DNA of 64,000 nt. It comes from Parvularcula sp. LCG005 (GTDB lineage Bacteria; Pseudomonadota; Alphaproteobacteria; Caulobacterales; Parvularculaceae). Within the stretch, counting starts at the first letter, position 1. Each line of letters starts with the position of its first letter. The DNA is taken from positions 124,001 through 188,000 of the forward strand of contig NZ_CP136758.1 of NCBI RefSeq assembly GCF_032930845.1, written 5' to 3'. The notes below the pieces were generated by a model. It was not told where the DNA came from. It searched no databases and saw only the letters and a program-made list of their open reading frames with translations. A program made the position numbers and the translations under genes. This document shows, piece by piece, positions 8,876-17,725 of the stretch.

Positions 8876-10687
8876 TTATTCCGCTTGCGCCGCCATGCTC
8901 TGCAGGGCGAGAAGGCGCTGGTTCGCTTCTAATTTCGCGGTGGCGTCGGTGATCCACTCTTCAAACGCTTCGCGTGCGGAACCGTCGAGCGATTTCAGCT
9001 CTTCGACCGAGCCCGCCAGATTGTTCTGTCCAAGCTGATTTTCAGCACGTGAAATGACAGCTGAGGATGTGTCGCCGGGAACGTCGCCGACGCGGCGGAC
9101 GGTGAACAGGCCGGACAGGTTCGCCCCGAGACGCGATATCGGGCCTTCAGCATTCTCGCGCTTCTCACTGGCCAGGGCCCGGCGAGCGGCATCCTTGAAC
9201 CGGTCCTCCAACTCGTCGGTCGTGGGCAGCCCCACATCAGCATAGCGGTGCAGAACGCCAAGGTCGGTGCGGCCCGGCGCGATCCGGTCGAGATTGTCTA
9301 ACTCACGGCTGAACGGCGTCCCATTGTCGATCTCGGCATTGAGGTCGGCCAGCGCGAGGAGCAATGTCCCCTGACGGGCAACCGTATAGTCACCCTGCTG
9401 ACCAACCTGCATGGCCTCCAGCCGGTCGTTGAGCTGCACGAGCTGCGAATTGGTTTCCTGCTGACGCTCAGCGAGCTGGCGTTGTTGCTCCGACATCTCC
9501 TGACGCAGCGCGGACACTTCCTGCGTCACGACCTGTTCGGTTTCGCGCAGGACTTCGTTCTTGACGCGGTCCACCAGTTCTGGCGTCGGCTCCTGTGTGG
9601 TGGTCCGTTCGGTGACATTCGCTGTCGAAGGATTCTGCAGTGCCGCTGTCGATGACGCAGATGTCTCCTCGTCAACGTTTTCCTCGACACGTTGGCTCTC
9701 GTCACTGGTGGCCGCGTCGTCGCTCTCGTCATCACCGACGACGGCCGTCAGTTCCTCGCGGGTCGGAGCATTTTCTTCGGTCGCCTGCGTCGTTTCGTCA
9801 GAAGCGGAAGCGTCTTCTGCCTGGTCAGCGTTTTCCTCGACATTGTCGATCAACGCTGCCGCATCTTCGCGAACATTTTCAACAGCGTTGCCTACAGCCT
9901 GGGCACCCTCGGCAACATCGTCACGCACCGTCTGGGTTGCAGCGGCAATTTCGTTGCGGGTTTCCTCAACCTCTTCAACAGCCTGCTCTGCCAGGCTCTC
10001 GCTGGCGGCATCTGTCTTATCGGCGTCATCTTCCGCTGGCGGAATAGTCGCGGTCGTCGCGACGTCTGCGCTGCTCGAAGTCTCAGCGGCCTGGGCCTGC
10101 TGGCGTTCGGCGCGGGCGGCGGCCAAGGCAACGAGGGCGCTACGACCCTGGCGCTCATCGGTGGTGTTTGACGGATCACTGTCGTCGTCCGTCGTGGCCG
10201 TTTCAGTTTCATTAGGGGGCGGAGTATCGTCTTCGTCCTCGTCCGCAACCGGCACGACCGTGTTGTCGCCACCGTCAGCCTCATTGGCAGGCGGCGTCTC
10301 GCGACTGATTGGCTGGGCGATCGTGGCGCTCGCAGCGTCATCCCCTTGCGGGGTCAATGTCTCGATATCGTTGCCGCGATTGAGGAAATAGACGAGCGCT
10401 GCCACCACTGCGAGAGCACCAAGAATGATCGCAAACGGGCCGATGAGGCCGCCGCTCTTTTCATCGTCGGCCGTCTCAACGGTGTCGTCGCTGTCGTAGT
10501 GAGTGTGAACACTATCGGCTTCGACCGCGTCATCGCCGACGTTTGTCGTGTCGTCCGCAGCGATGATCTCGGCATCAACCGTTTCATCATCGCCAATCCG
10601 CGGCGTCGCGGCAGTCTCGGGATGGTTTTCGCCACTCGTCTCGTCGCGGTGATCGTCCATTTCAGGCGGGTTTTTCTCGCTGGGCAT
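8876..10687 (-). CDS. Mitofilin / Mic60-like inner membrane protein
   Basis: 603 residues. An acidic N-terminal cytoplasmic stretch rich in Asp, Glu and Thr comes first, then one membrane helix (about 87-106, beginning IGPFAIILGALAVVA). A long low-complexity acidic region follows, then a Gln/Glu-rich coiled coil (about 375-430). The C-terminus has the mitofilin signature: RRVGDVPGDTSSAVISRAE, then a segment ending in W and an Ala-rich helix. Bacterial Mic60 shapes intracytoplasmic membranes and is the ancestor of the mitochondrial crista-junction protein. Position between hemD and the HemY-like gene is the known alphaproteobacterial context. The acidic linker is long for the family. Confidence 0.87.
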   Translation of the reverse strand: MPSEKNPPEMDDHRDETSGENHPETAATPRIGDDETVDAEIIAADDTTNVGDDAVEADSVHTHYDSDDTVETADDEKSGGLIGPFAIILGALAVVAALVYFLNRGNDIETLTPQGDDAASATIAQPISRETPPANEADGGDNTVVPVADEDEDDTPPPNETETATTDDDSDPSNTTDERQGRSALVALAAARAERQQAQAAETSSSADVATTATIPPAEDDADKTDAASESLAEQAVEEVEETRNEIAAATQTVRDDVAEGAQAVGNAVENVREDAAALIDNVEENADQAEDASASDETTQATEENAPTREELTAVVGDDESDDAATSDESQRVEENVDEETSASSTAALQNPSTANVTERTTTQEPTPELVDRVKNEVLRETEQVVTQEVSALRQEMSEQQRQLAERQQETNSQLVQLNDRLEAMQVGQQGDYTVARQGTLLLALADLNAEIDNGTPFSRELDNLDRIAPGRTDLGVLHRYADVGLPTTDELEDRFKDAARRALASEKRENAEGPISRLGANLSGLFTVRRVGDVPGDTSSAVISRAENQLGQNNLAGSVEELKSLDGSAREAFEEWITDATAKLEANQRLLALQSMAAQAE

Positions 10688-10755
10688 ATTACTCTCTCGT
10701 CGAGGCCGTCTCTTGATCAGATGTAGTGCGCATCCGAGGCAAGCAAGCCCCTGTG

Positions 10756-10794
10756 GCTCGCCCGATCGTCTTCCCCGCCCGCTTATGGGCGAGC
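10756..10794 (-). terminator. Hairpin overlapping the hemD stop
   Basis: GCTCGCCC (10756-10763) and GGGCGAGC (10787-10794) form a perfect 8-bp inverted repeat with a 23-base GC-rich spacer, overlapping the hemD stop. There is no T run, so it may act as a partial attenuator or RNA stabiliser between hemD and mic60 rather than a true terminator. Confidence 0.3.
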
Positions 10795-11487
10795 GGACAG
10801 AAGCATGTCAACGAAGTGGGCCTGATCCGGGGCCTGTGCCACCATGACCTTTTGGAAGGGCAGGCGGCGCGCGACCTTGGCGACATTTTCGCTCAGGCAG
10901 GCCGCACTACAACGGGTCAAAGGCGCGATAATGCCCGCTTTCTCACACAGTTCCGCGAACAGTTGCGCGGTGCGGGGGGAGTAGAGCGTGACGATCGCGT
11001 CGCCCGTTTGCAGTTCGGTCTTCAGCCGATCGGGCAGGGTGGTCGGCGCCATGGCTCGATAAAGCGCCGCGAAGGCCGCTGGCCTGCCAGCATCGGTCAA
11101 TCGGCCAACCAGATCGCCAGCCTGATCGTGGCCACGGATGTGCAGAACCCGTCCCGGCGGGGCGCTGACGAGAATAAGCTTGGCGAGGGATTCCACATCG
11201 TGCCCGCCGACACCGGCAATCGTCAGGCCCGCGACACGGCCCGCCTCGGCCGACGCCTCGCCGACGAAATAAGAGGGCTTTCCGGTCGGGCCCATCGCCT
11301 GATGATAGGCGCGCACCCCATTGGCCGAAGTGAAGGCCACCATATCGTAGGTTGATGGGTGGGGCAGGGTACCGCCCATCTCAACCGTCATGAGGGGCGT
11401 GGCCTGCGCCGGCAAGCCTTGGGCCTTCAGCAGGGCCGTGGTCGTGGTGGCGTCCGGCTCGGGACGGGTGACGAGGATGACCCTCAT
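10783..11487 (-). CDS. hemD: Uroporphyrinogen-III synthase
   Basis: 234 residues. It cyclises hydroxymethylbilane to uroporphyrinogen III with inversion of ring D, the step after HemC. The sequence opens with ILVTRPEPDA, a standard HemD start, and has the two-lobed pattern with VAFTSANGVRAY in lobe one and VTLYSPRTAQLF in lobe two. The family is poorly conserved, but these segments and its place directly after hemC are convincing. The ATG overlaps the hemC stop as ATGA. Confidence 0.93.
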   Translation of the reverse strand: MRVILVTRPEPDATTTTALLKAQGLPAQATPLMTVEMGGTLPHPSTYDMVAFTSANGVRAYHQAMGPTGKPSYFVGEASAEAGRVAGLTIAGVGGHDVESLAKLILVSAPPGRVLHIRGHDQAGDLVGRLTDAGRPAAFAALYRAMAPTTLPDRLKTELQTGDAIVTLYSPRTAQLFAELCEKAGIIAPLTRCSAACLSENVAKVARRLPFQKVMVAQAPDQAHFVDMLLSARP

Positions 11488-12452
11488 GCAGACAATAGCG
11501 ACTGTAAGAGAGGGCCGGCCTGCACAATCAGTTGCGCGGCAACATCCTCGCCCGCTTGGCTCGCCCGCAACAGGTCTTGACGCTCGTTTCCGGTCATAAG
11601 GGCCGTCGCTGCCGCCTGGAACCGCTCTTCGCCGTCGAGCGAGAACAGCTCCGTTTTCAGCATCAGGGTGCGGTCGGTCACAGTAGCGAGGCCGGCGATC
11701 GGCGTCCGGCAGGACCCTTCCAGCCGCTGGGTGACGGCCCGCTCCGCCGCGCTCGCCAGGGCTGTCTCAAGACAGTTGATCTGGCGGCACGACGCCAAGG
11801 CCGCGGTGTCATCAAGACGGGCCTGGACGCACAATGTCCCCTGACCGAGCGCGGGCAGCATGACAGCGGGGTCGAGCGGCATGCGCCGAACATCGCTGGC
11901 ATCAAGCCGCCGTAATCCAGCTTCCGCCAGAAACGTCCCCTGGGCATCCCCATCGGCCAATTTGCGCAGGCGTGTCTGGACATTGCCGCGCATGGGGACA
12001 ATCGACACATCCGGCCGCAACCGCTTCAACTGCGCGGCGCGGCGGACCGAACTTGTGCCGATGACAGCCCTTTCTGGCATCTCATTCAGGGTCTGCCCCT
12101 CAACCGTCACGAAACTGTCCCGTGGATCCTCCCGCGCCGGGGTGGCGGCCAGCACCAGACCTTTCGGCATGACGGCGGGCATGTCCTTCATCGAATGGAC
12201 GGCAATGTCGGCCTCACCGCTCAGCAGTGCGGCCTCGACCTCTTTTGTGAACAGCCCCTTGCCGCCAATGGCCGCCAGGTCCGGTGTCAGGTTCTGATCC
12301 CCTGACGTCACATAGGTCAGTATCGGGAACCGCCCCTCGGCGTCGTCGGCGGCGACGCCGGCGGCCTTGGCCAGCAGGGTTCGCACCATCCGGGCCTGAG
12401 CCTGGGCGAGGGGAGAACGGCGGGAAGCAATACGCAGGGGCTTGTCGGACAT
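11484..12452 (-). CDS. hemC: Hydroxymethylbilane synthase (porphobilinogen deaminase)
   Basis: 322 residues. It joins four porphobilinogens into hydroxymethylbilane in the cytoplasm. Visible features are the N-terminal LRIASRRSPLAQAQA, the GGKGLFTKEVE loop, the HSMKDMP substrate-binding segment, and Cys248 in GSCRTP, which carries the dipyrromethane cofactor. It is the first gene of the hemC-hemD-mic60-HemY operon. Its start lies head-to-head with tsaD, and the two 5' ends are within about 30 bp or overlap. The promoters of each must therefore lie inside the other gene or in that short gap. Confidence 0.97.
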   Translation of the reverse strand: MSDKPLRIASRRSPLAQAQARMVRTLLAKAAGVAADDAEGRFPILTYVTSGDQNLTPDLAAIGGKGLFTKEVEAALLSGEADIAVHSMKDMPAVMPKGLVLAATPAREDPRDSFVTVEGQTLNEMPERAVIGTSSVRRAAQLKRLRPDVSIVPMRGNVQTRLRKLADGDAQGTFLAEAGLRRLDASDVRRMPLDPAVMLPALGQGTLCVQARLDDTAALASCRQINCLETALASAAERAVTQRLEGSCRTPIAGLATVTDRTLMLKTELFSLDGEERFQAAATALMTGNERQDLLRASQAGEDVAAQLIVQAGPLLQSLLSA

Positions 12453-12477
12453 GGCTCAGATGACTAGGCCGGGCACC

Positions 12478-13581
12478 ATGACGGCGCAAGCGGATCGCCC
12501 GCTTCTGGTGCTCGGTATTGAAAGCAGCTGTGATGATACAGCCGCCTCGGTGCTGCGGCTGGATGACGGGGCACAGGTCTTATCCTCTATCGTAATTGGC
12601 CAGGACCAGGCTCACGCTCCCTATGGTGGAGTGGTGCCTGAGATTGCGGCCCGCGCCCATGCCGCACTGATTGACGGCGTGGTCGCAGATGCCCTGCGCG
12701 AGGCTGACGTCACCATGCAGCAGATCGACCTGATCGCGGCGACGGCCGGCCCGGGCCTGATCGGCGGGGTGATGTCGGGCTTCTCATTTGCCAAGGGGTT
12801 GGCGCTGGCGACTGGCCTGCCGCTGGTTCCCGTCAATCATCTGGCGGGACACGCCCTGTCGGTCGGTCTGGAAGAGGCCGTGCCATTTCCCTACCTGCTG
12901 CTCCTCGTCTCTGGTGGCCATACGCAGATCCTGCTGGTGGAAGATGTTGACCGGTTTCGCCGGATAGGCACGACGATTGACGATGCCGCGGGGGAGGCAT
13001 TCGACAAGACGGCAAAACTGCTGGGGCTTGATGGCGCCGGTGGTCCGGCTATCCAGCGCCTCGCGGAGCAGGGCAATGCCAACGCCTTTACCCTGCCGAC
13101 CCCTTTGGCCAATCGGCCGGGATGTGATTTCTCGTTTTCGGGTCTGAAGACGGCCGTACGCCTGTTGATTGCGGACAACGAGCCGCTGACCGAAGCCATG
13201 CGCGCCGATATTGCGGCGAGTTTCCAGGCCGCCGCTGTCGATCATCTTGTTCGCCGCGTTCGCCGGGCCTTTGAAGGGCTCGCTGAAGACGGCGGTGCGC
13301 CGCTACATCTTGTGGCAGCGGGCGGGGTTGCCGCAAACACCGCGCTACGCCAGCAGCTTGGCGCAGTGGCCGAGGAATTTGGAGCGCGACTGGTCTTGCC
13401 GGGCTTTGCGTTCTGTACCGACAATGCGGCGATGATCGCCTATGCGGGGGCGCAACTGTACCGGCGCGATCCGACCTGCGCCGACGGTGCACTGTCGCTG
13501 GCCCCGCGGGCCAGGTGGCCGCTGGACGAGCGTGAGGCGAATGTGACCTTGGGGTCGGGACGAAAAGGGCGAAAAGCATGA
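12478..13581 (+). CDS. tsaD: tRNA N6-adenosine threonylcarbamoyltransferase TsaD
   Basis: 367 residues from the ATG at 12478. TsaD transfers the threonylcarbamoyl group to A37 of ANN-decoding tRNAs together with TsaB and TsaE. The core starts VLGIESSCDDTA, the metal-binding HLAGH (His121, His125) is intact, and there are LVSGGHTQ, FSFSGLKTA and GGVAANTALR nucleotide-binding segments. In-frame ATGs at 12451 and 12460 and a TTG at 12442 are alternatives. The ATG at 12451 has an AGGGG ten bases upstream but would overlap the hemC start. I chose 12478 because family proteins rarely have longer N-termini. The stop overlaps gpsA (ATGA). Confidence 0.95.
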   Translation: MTAQADRPLLVLGIESSCDDTAASVLRLDDGAQVLSSIVIGQDQAHAPYGGVVPEIAARAHAALIDGVVADALREADVTMQQIDLIAATAGPGLIGGVMSGFSFAKGLALATGLPLVPVNHLAGHALSVGLEEAVPFPYLLLLVSGGHTQILLVEDVDRFRRIGTTIDDAAGEAFDKTAKLLGLDGAGGPAIQRLAEQGNANAFTLPTPLANRPGCDFSFSGLKTAVRLLIADNEPLTEAMRADIAASFQAAAVDHLVRRVRRAFEGLAEDGGAPLHLVAAGGVAANTALRQQLGAVAEEFGARLVLPGFAFCTDNAAMIAYAGAQLYRRDPTCADGALSLAPRARWPLDEREANVTLGSGRKGRKA

Positions 13582-14594
13582 GCACCTCTACCCAACCATT
13601 TCATCATTGCGTGGTCGTCGGGGCCGGGGCGTTCGGGACGGCGCTCGCCATTCTGCTCGACCGGTCGGGCCGGAAGGTGACCCTGTGGACGCGCAACGAG
13701 AAGGTGGTCGAGGAGATCCGGCAGACCGGTGAGAACAAGACCTATCTGGCCGGACACCGCCTGCCGCCATCAATTTCCGCCACCACAGATCGCGGCGTGC
13801 TGGCCGATGGCGATGCCGTTCTGGGCGTGGTGCCGACCCAGCATCTGCGGGCAGAGATGGAGAGACTGCGCGAAGCGGCCGGCCAGCGGCCCTTGCCAAT
13901 CGCGCTGTGCTGCAAGGGGATCGAGCAGCGATCCGGCCTGCTGCCGCATCGGGTCATGGCCGAGGTCTGGCCCGAGGCGCAGGTGAGTATTCTATCGGGC
14001 CCGAGTTTCGCCGCAGATGTCGCAGCGGGTCTGCCGACCGCCGTGACGCTCGCCGATGAGGACGAGGCGCGGGGCTATCGCTGGCTCGAGACGCTAGGGA
14101 CGCCCGCCTTCCGTCCTTATCTCACCGACGACCTGAGCGGCGTTGCCATTGGTGCGGCGGTCAAGAATGTGCTCGCCATTGCGTGCGGCATTGTCGATGG
14201 CCGGGGCTATGGAGAGAGCGCGCGGGCTGCACTGATGACGCGAGGCTTTGCGGAATGTCTGCGCTTTGCGGACTCCCAAGGCGCGCGGAGCTCCACCCTG
14301 CACGGTATGTCTGGTCTGGGAGACATCATCCTGACCTGCTCGTCGAGACAGTCCCGCAACATGTCGCTGGGCTATGAAATCGGGCGGGGGCAGTCCGCTG
14401 CGGCAATCGTGGCCAACCGGCAGACGGTGGCGGAGGGCGCTGCGACCGCACCCATCCTCGTTGCTCTTGCAGAAAAAGCCGGGGTCGACATGCCGATCGC
14501 CAGTGCGGTGGCGGCGCTCGTGTCGGGCAAGGCCGATATCGACGAGACGATCAACGCCCTGCTCAACCGCCCACTGAAAATGGAGCATCACTGA
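13578..14594 (+). CDS. gpsA: NAD(P)+ glycerol-3-phosphate dehydrogenase
   Basis: 338 residues. It reduces dihydroxyacetone phosphate to sn-glycerol-3-phosphate for phospholipid synthesis. The Rossmann motif VVVGAGAFGTALA opens the protein. LCCKGIE, LSGPSFAADVA and AAVKNVLAIACGI (active-site Lys196) follow at family positions. It is translationally coupled to tsaD by an ATGA overlap, a frequent alphaproteobacterial pair. Length is normal. Confidence 0.97.
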   Translation: MSTSTQPFHHCVVVGAGAFGTALAILLDRSGRKVTLWTRNEKVVEEIRQTGENKTYLAGHRLPPSISATTDRGVLADGDAVLGVVPTQHLRAEMERLREAAGQRPLPIALCCKGIEQRSGLLPHRVMAEVWPEAQVSILSGPSFAADVAAGLPTAVTLADEDEARGYRWLETLGTPAFRPYLTDDLSGVAIGAAVKNVLAIACGIVDGRGYGESARAALMTRGFAECLRFADSQGARSSTLHGMSGLGDIILTCSSRQSRNMSLGYEIGRGQSAAAIVANRQTVAEGAATAPILVALAEKAGVDMPIASAVAALVSGKADIDETINALLNRPLKMEHH

Positions 14595-14617
14595 CGCGCG
14601 CCTTGCGGGGGCGCGTC
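14593..14617 (+). terminator. Terminator-like hairpin at the gpsA stop
   Basis: GACGCGCGCC (14593-14602) pairs with GGGGCGCGTC (14608-14617) with one mismatch around a five-base loop, overlapping the gpsA stop. The following bases are not a clean T run, so its strength as a terminator is doubtful. Confidence 0.35.
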
Positions 14618-14639
14618 TCGCTTGAGTCAGACAGGCTGA

Positions 14640-15035
14640 TCAGCGCGTCGTGCCGCGCAGGCTGTTGAAATAGCCTCGGCAGGTATTGGGCGTTGAAGGC
14701 GCCTGCTGGCCATTGGCCCAGCCCCAGGTCCAAGCATTGGAGCCATCGCGCCCGAGGCGCTGGGTGCAGGCAGAAAACCCGCCTTTATATTCAATGCTTT
14801 CGATGGAGCGGGGGCTGTCGCCGTAAAAATAGGCCTGTTCGTAACAGGTGCAGATGTCCTGATCCCGGTTGCCGGTAAAGACGATGCCGCCACTGCTGGC
14901 GCTGGGCGTCCCAGCAAAGCCGCCAGAGGGATCGACGGGACGACTGCTGCCGTCATCCTTGAACACGACCATGAGAACCGCCAGCGCGACGGCCATCAAC
15001 AAAATGCCGGCAAACAGACTTTCAGTTTTTCCCAT
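14640..15035 (-). CDS. Small membrane-anchored protein with conserved-looking cysteines, unknown function
   Basis: 131 residues, with GGGGGA eight bases before the ATG. A single N-terminal membrane helix (about 6-25) is followed by a Ser/Gly/Pro linker and a compact domain of about 75 residues. That domain has four cysteines (CTCYEQAYFYG, then FSACTQRLG and NTCRGYF) and several aromatics. The cysteines would lie on the periplasmic side, where disulfides are likely. I do not recognise the family. It stands alone between the convergent gpsA and the divergent AlkB-like gene. Codon use and GC content look like its neighbours. Confidence 0.7.
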   Translation of the reverse strand: MGKTESLFAGILLMAVALAVLMVVFKDDGSSRPVDPSGGFAGTPSASSGGIVFTGNRDQDICTCYEQAYFYGDSPRSIESIEYKGGFSACTQRLGRDGSNAWTWGWANGQQAPSTPNTCRGYFNSLRGTTR

Positions 15036-15269
15036 GGGTCAGGTCCCCCGCATAACCATTTGTTAAAGCCTAGCCGCCCGACGCCGGATCGCCAAGAGGT
15101 TTCGCGGCGCGGATCGGCTGGGCAGAGCAGGTGGCCTCCGACTGTGCCTTGGAAGCCCCAATGGTTTGATCCAATTTGATGAAAATCCAACGCTCGGCCT
15201 TAGCACGATCGCAGGCTTACCGCCCTAAAAACACGCTCGGAGAGAGTCCTGCCATCAGGGAAATTCGGA

Positions 15270-16493
15270 TTGACCGTCCAGTTTGATTCAGACGTCCGCT
15301 ATCGTGACTCCGTCACGCAGGCGGACCCAAAGCGTTGGGCCTGGTTTGCAGGCGGCTTGTGGGTGTTCGCCATGCCCTTCATTGCAATGGCGATCTATTT
15401 TCTGAATGACGGTGCGCTGTGGACGGTCTTTATCCTGCCGGTTCACACCTTCGTCCTCATTCCGTTGATCGATTTCCTGGTCGGCGAGGACCTGACCAAT
15501 GTCGATGCCGGGGACGTGAACCGTCTTGCCGCTGACCCCTTTTACATGCGCATCGCGCATATCCTTGTCGTCAGCGGTCATATCTCGGTGATAGGCGGTA
15601 TTGGCTTCATCGCGACCCAGTCGCTGCCGATCTGGGCGATTGCGGTGCTGACCTTCGGTCTCGGCGTGGCAAGCGCCAGCCTGATCAATCTCGCCCATGA
15701 ACTGGGTCATAAGACCCGGCCCATTGATCAGCTGATGGCACGCCTGTCGCTGGCTGGCGTGGGCTATGGGCATTTCTGCATTTCCCACAATCAGGGGCAC
15801 CACATCCATGTCTCGACTCCGGAAGATTCCGCGTCGTCCCGGATGGGAGAAAATGTTTATCAGTTTGCCCTGCGCGAAATCCCCGCTGCCATCACCGGCG
15901 CATGGCGCATCGAAGCCCGTCGCCTTCGGCGCAAGGGCATGGCCGTCTGGTCGTGCCATAATCGTATCTTGATGACCCACGCCGTGACCCTGTCCATCAT
16001 GGCGGTACTGACCGCCCTTTGGGGCTGGGTCGTCCTGCCCATCATGGTGGTCCACCATTTTGTCGCCTGGTCGGTTCTGACCTGCGTCAATTATATCGAG
16101 CACTACGGTCTGTTACGGCAGAAGCTCGATGATGGGCGCTACGAGCCCTGCCAGCCGCATCACAGTTGGAACACGAACCATATTGTGTCGAACGTGCTGC
16201 AGATTCATCTGCAGCGACATTCTGACCATCACGCCAATCCGATGCGCCCATACCAGACCCTGCGTAATTTCCCGGACCTGCCGCGCCTGCCATCAGGGTA
16301 TCCGGGCTGCCTGGTCTTGAGTTCCATCCCGCCTCTGTGGTTCGCCGTGATGGACCCGAAAGTCATGGCTTGGGCGGATGGAGACCTGTCGCGCGTCAAC
16401 ATTCATGAGCCCGCGCGGAAAAGGCTGGAGCGTCGTTGGGCACATCCCACGCCGACACCGGTCAGCACGGCAATCAATCCCGCCTTGCGATAA
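15270..16493 (+). CDS. alkB: AlkB-family alkane 1-monooxygenase
   Basis: 407 residues from a TTG preceded by AGGGA at good spacing. No in-frame ATG occurs before residue 35. This is a membrane di-iron hydroxylase with about six helices and the histidine clusters HELGHK (from His143), HNQGHH (from His173) and HLQRHSDHH (from His313), plus NYIEHYGL. Members hydroxylate the terminal carbon of alkanes, using rubredoxin as electron donor. No rubredoxin gene is in the window, so electrons must come from elsewhere. Related proteins act on xylene or fatty acids, so the substrate is inferred from the motif pattern only. Confidence 0.9.
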   Translation: MTVQFDSDVRYRDSVTQADPKRWAWFAGGLWVFAMPFIAMAIYFLNDGALWTVFILPVHTFVLIPLIDFLVGEDLTNVDAGDVNRLAADPFYMRIAHILVVSGHISVIGGIGFIATQSLPIWAIAVLTFGLGVASASLINLAHELGHKTRPIDQLMARLSLAGVGYGHFCISHNQGHHIHVSTPEDSASSRMGENVYQFALREIPAAITGAWRIEARRLRRKGMAVWSCHNRILMTHAVTLSIMAVLTALWGWVVLPIMVVHHFVAWSVLTCVNYIEHYGLLRQKLDDGRYEPCQPHHSWNTNHIVSNVLQIHLQRHSDHHANPMRPYQTLRNFPDLPRLPSGYPGCLVLSSIPPLWFAVMDPKVMAWADGDLSRVNIHEPARKRLERRWAHPTPTPVSTAINPALR

Positions 16494-16494
16494 T

Positions 16495-17649
16495 TCAGGG
16501 GGCGGATTGTGCCAGTTCGGCCTTGCGCCGGTCGCTCGCCCGCTGCTTGACACTGTCGGACTTCAGCTGCCCGCAGGCCGCCGCAATATCCCGACCTCGC
16601 GGTGTGCGGATAGGTGAGGCATAGCCTGCATCGTTTACGATCTCGGCAAACTGCTCGATACGCTCCCATGAGCTGCACTGATAAGGGCTGCCGGGCCATG
16701 GATTGAACGGGATCAGATTGATCTTGGCGGGAATGCCTTTGAGCAGGCGGACCAGTTCGCGCGCCTCTTCATCGCTGTCATTCACGCCGTCCAGCATGAC
16801 ATACTCAAAAGTGATGCGCCGTGCATTGGAGGTACCCGGATAATCGCGGCATGCCTGAAGCAGGTCTTTCAGCGGCCATTTCCTGTTGATCGGTACCAGC
16901 TCATCGCGCAGCTTGTCATTGGTGGCGTGCAGGGAAATGGCCAGCATGGCCTCGGTCCGCTCTCCCAGCGCGTGCATCTGGTTCACAACTCCGGACGTGG
17001 AGACCGTGATCCGGCGGCGGGAAATGGCAATGCCTTCTCCGTCCGAGATGATGTCGATCGCACTCGCGACACTGTCGAGCGCATAGAGCGGCTCACCCAT
17101 CCCCATGAAGACGATGTTGGACAGCTTGCGCTCATCCTTGCCTGAGGGCCATTCCTCAATATCGTCCTTGCACACCAGAACCTGCGCAACGATTTCTTCT
17201 GCGGTCAGATTGCGGACCAGCGCCTGAGTGCCGGTGTGACAGAAGGTGCAGTTGAGGGTGCAGCCGACCTGCGACGAGACGCACAGGGCGCCGGCGCGAC
17301 CGACGCCGGGGATGAAGACGCTCTCCACTTCAATGCCCGGACCCATACGGAGCAGATATTTGCGAGTGCCGTCGGAGGAGACCTGACGCTCGATGATTTC
17401 GGGCCGGGAAATATCGTAGAGCCGCGCCATCTTCTCGCGCATCGGCTTGGCGATATTGGTCATGTCCTCAAACGCCGTGGCGCCGTGGCTGTAGAGCCAG
17501 CCCCAGACCTGGGTCGCGCGCATGCGTGCCGGCTTTTTCTCCAGCCCCAGATCGTCCGCCAGACGGCTGGCGAGCTCATCCCGCGTCAGACCGACAAGGC
17601 TCGGACGGCGGGTCAGCGAAGGCGGGCGTTGATCGATCAGAGTGGTCAC
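16495..17649 (-). CDS. rlmN: Dual-specificity 23S rRNA A2503 / tRNA A37 methyltransferase RlmN
   Basis: 384 residues from a GTG. It is a radical-SAM enzyme that makes 2-methyladenosine at 23S rRNA A2503 and tRNA A37. The cluster cysteines are C130, C134 and C137 in [10 protein letters not shown]123 precedes them in the LCVSSQVGC segment, and the methyl-carrying Cys359 sits in AACGQL near the C-terminus. FMGMGEP and ISLHATND are also present. All catalytic residues are intact. The stop lies 1 bp from the end of the convergent AlkB gene. Confidence 0.97.
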   Translation of the reverse strand: MTTLIDQRPPSLTRRPSLVGLTRDELASRLADDLGLEKKPARMRATQVWGWLYSHGATAFEDMTNIAKPMREKMARLYDISRPEIIERQVSSDGTRKYLLRMGPGIEVESVFIPGVGRAGALCVSSQVGCTLNCTFCHTGTQALVRNLTAEEIVAQVLVCKDDIEEWPSGKDERKLSNIVFMGMGEPLYALDSVASAIDIISDGEGIAISRRRITVSTSGVVNQMHALGERTEAMLAISLHATNDKLRDELVPINRKWPLKDLLQACRDYPGTSNARRITFEYVMLDGVNDSDEEARELVRLLKGIPAKINLIPFNPWPGSPYQCSSWERIEQFAEIVNDAGYASPIRTPRGRDIAAACGQLKSDSVKQRASDRRKAELAQSAP

Positions 17650-17725
17650 GGCGACGGCACATTTCGGTTGTGGAAAAGAGAGGCCCCATACCGCATCGGG
17701 GCCTCCTTGTGAACAAGCGCCCGGA

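Noticed and set aside
7373-8932. Long open frame on + opposite the HemY-like gene
   Set aside because: It mirrors the GC-rich codon pattern of the minus gene, has no ribosome site and no recognisable domain.
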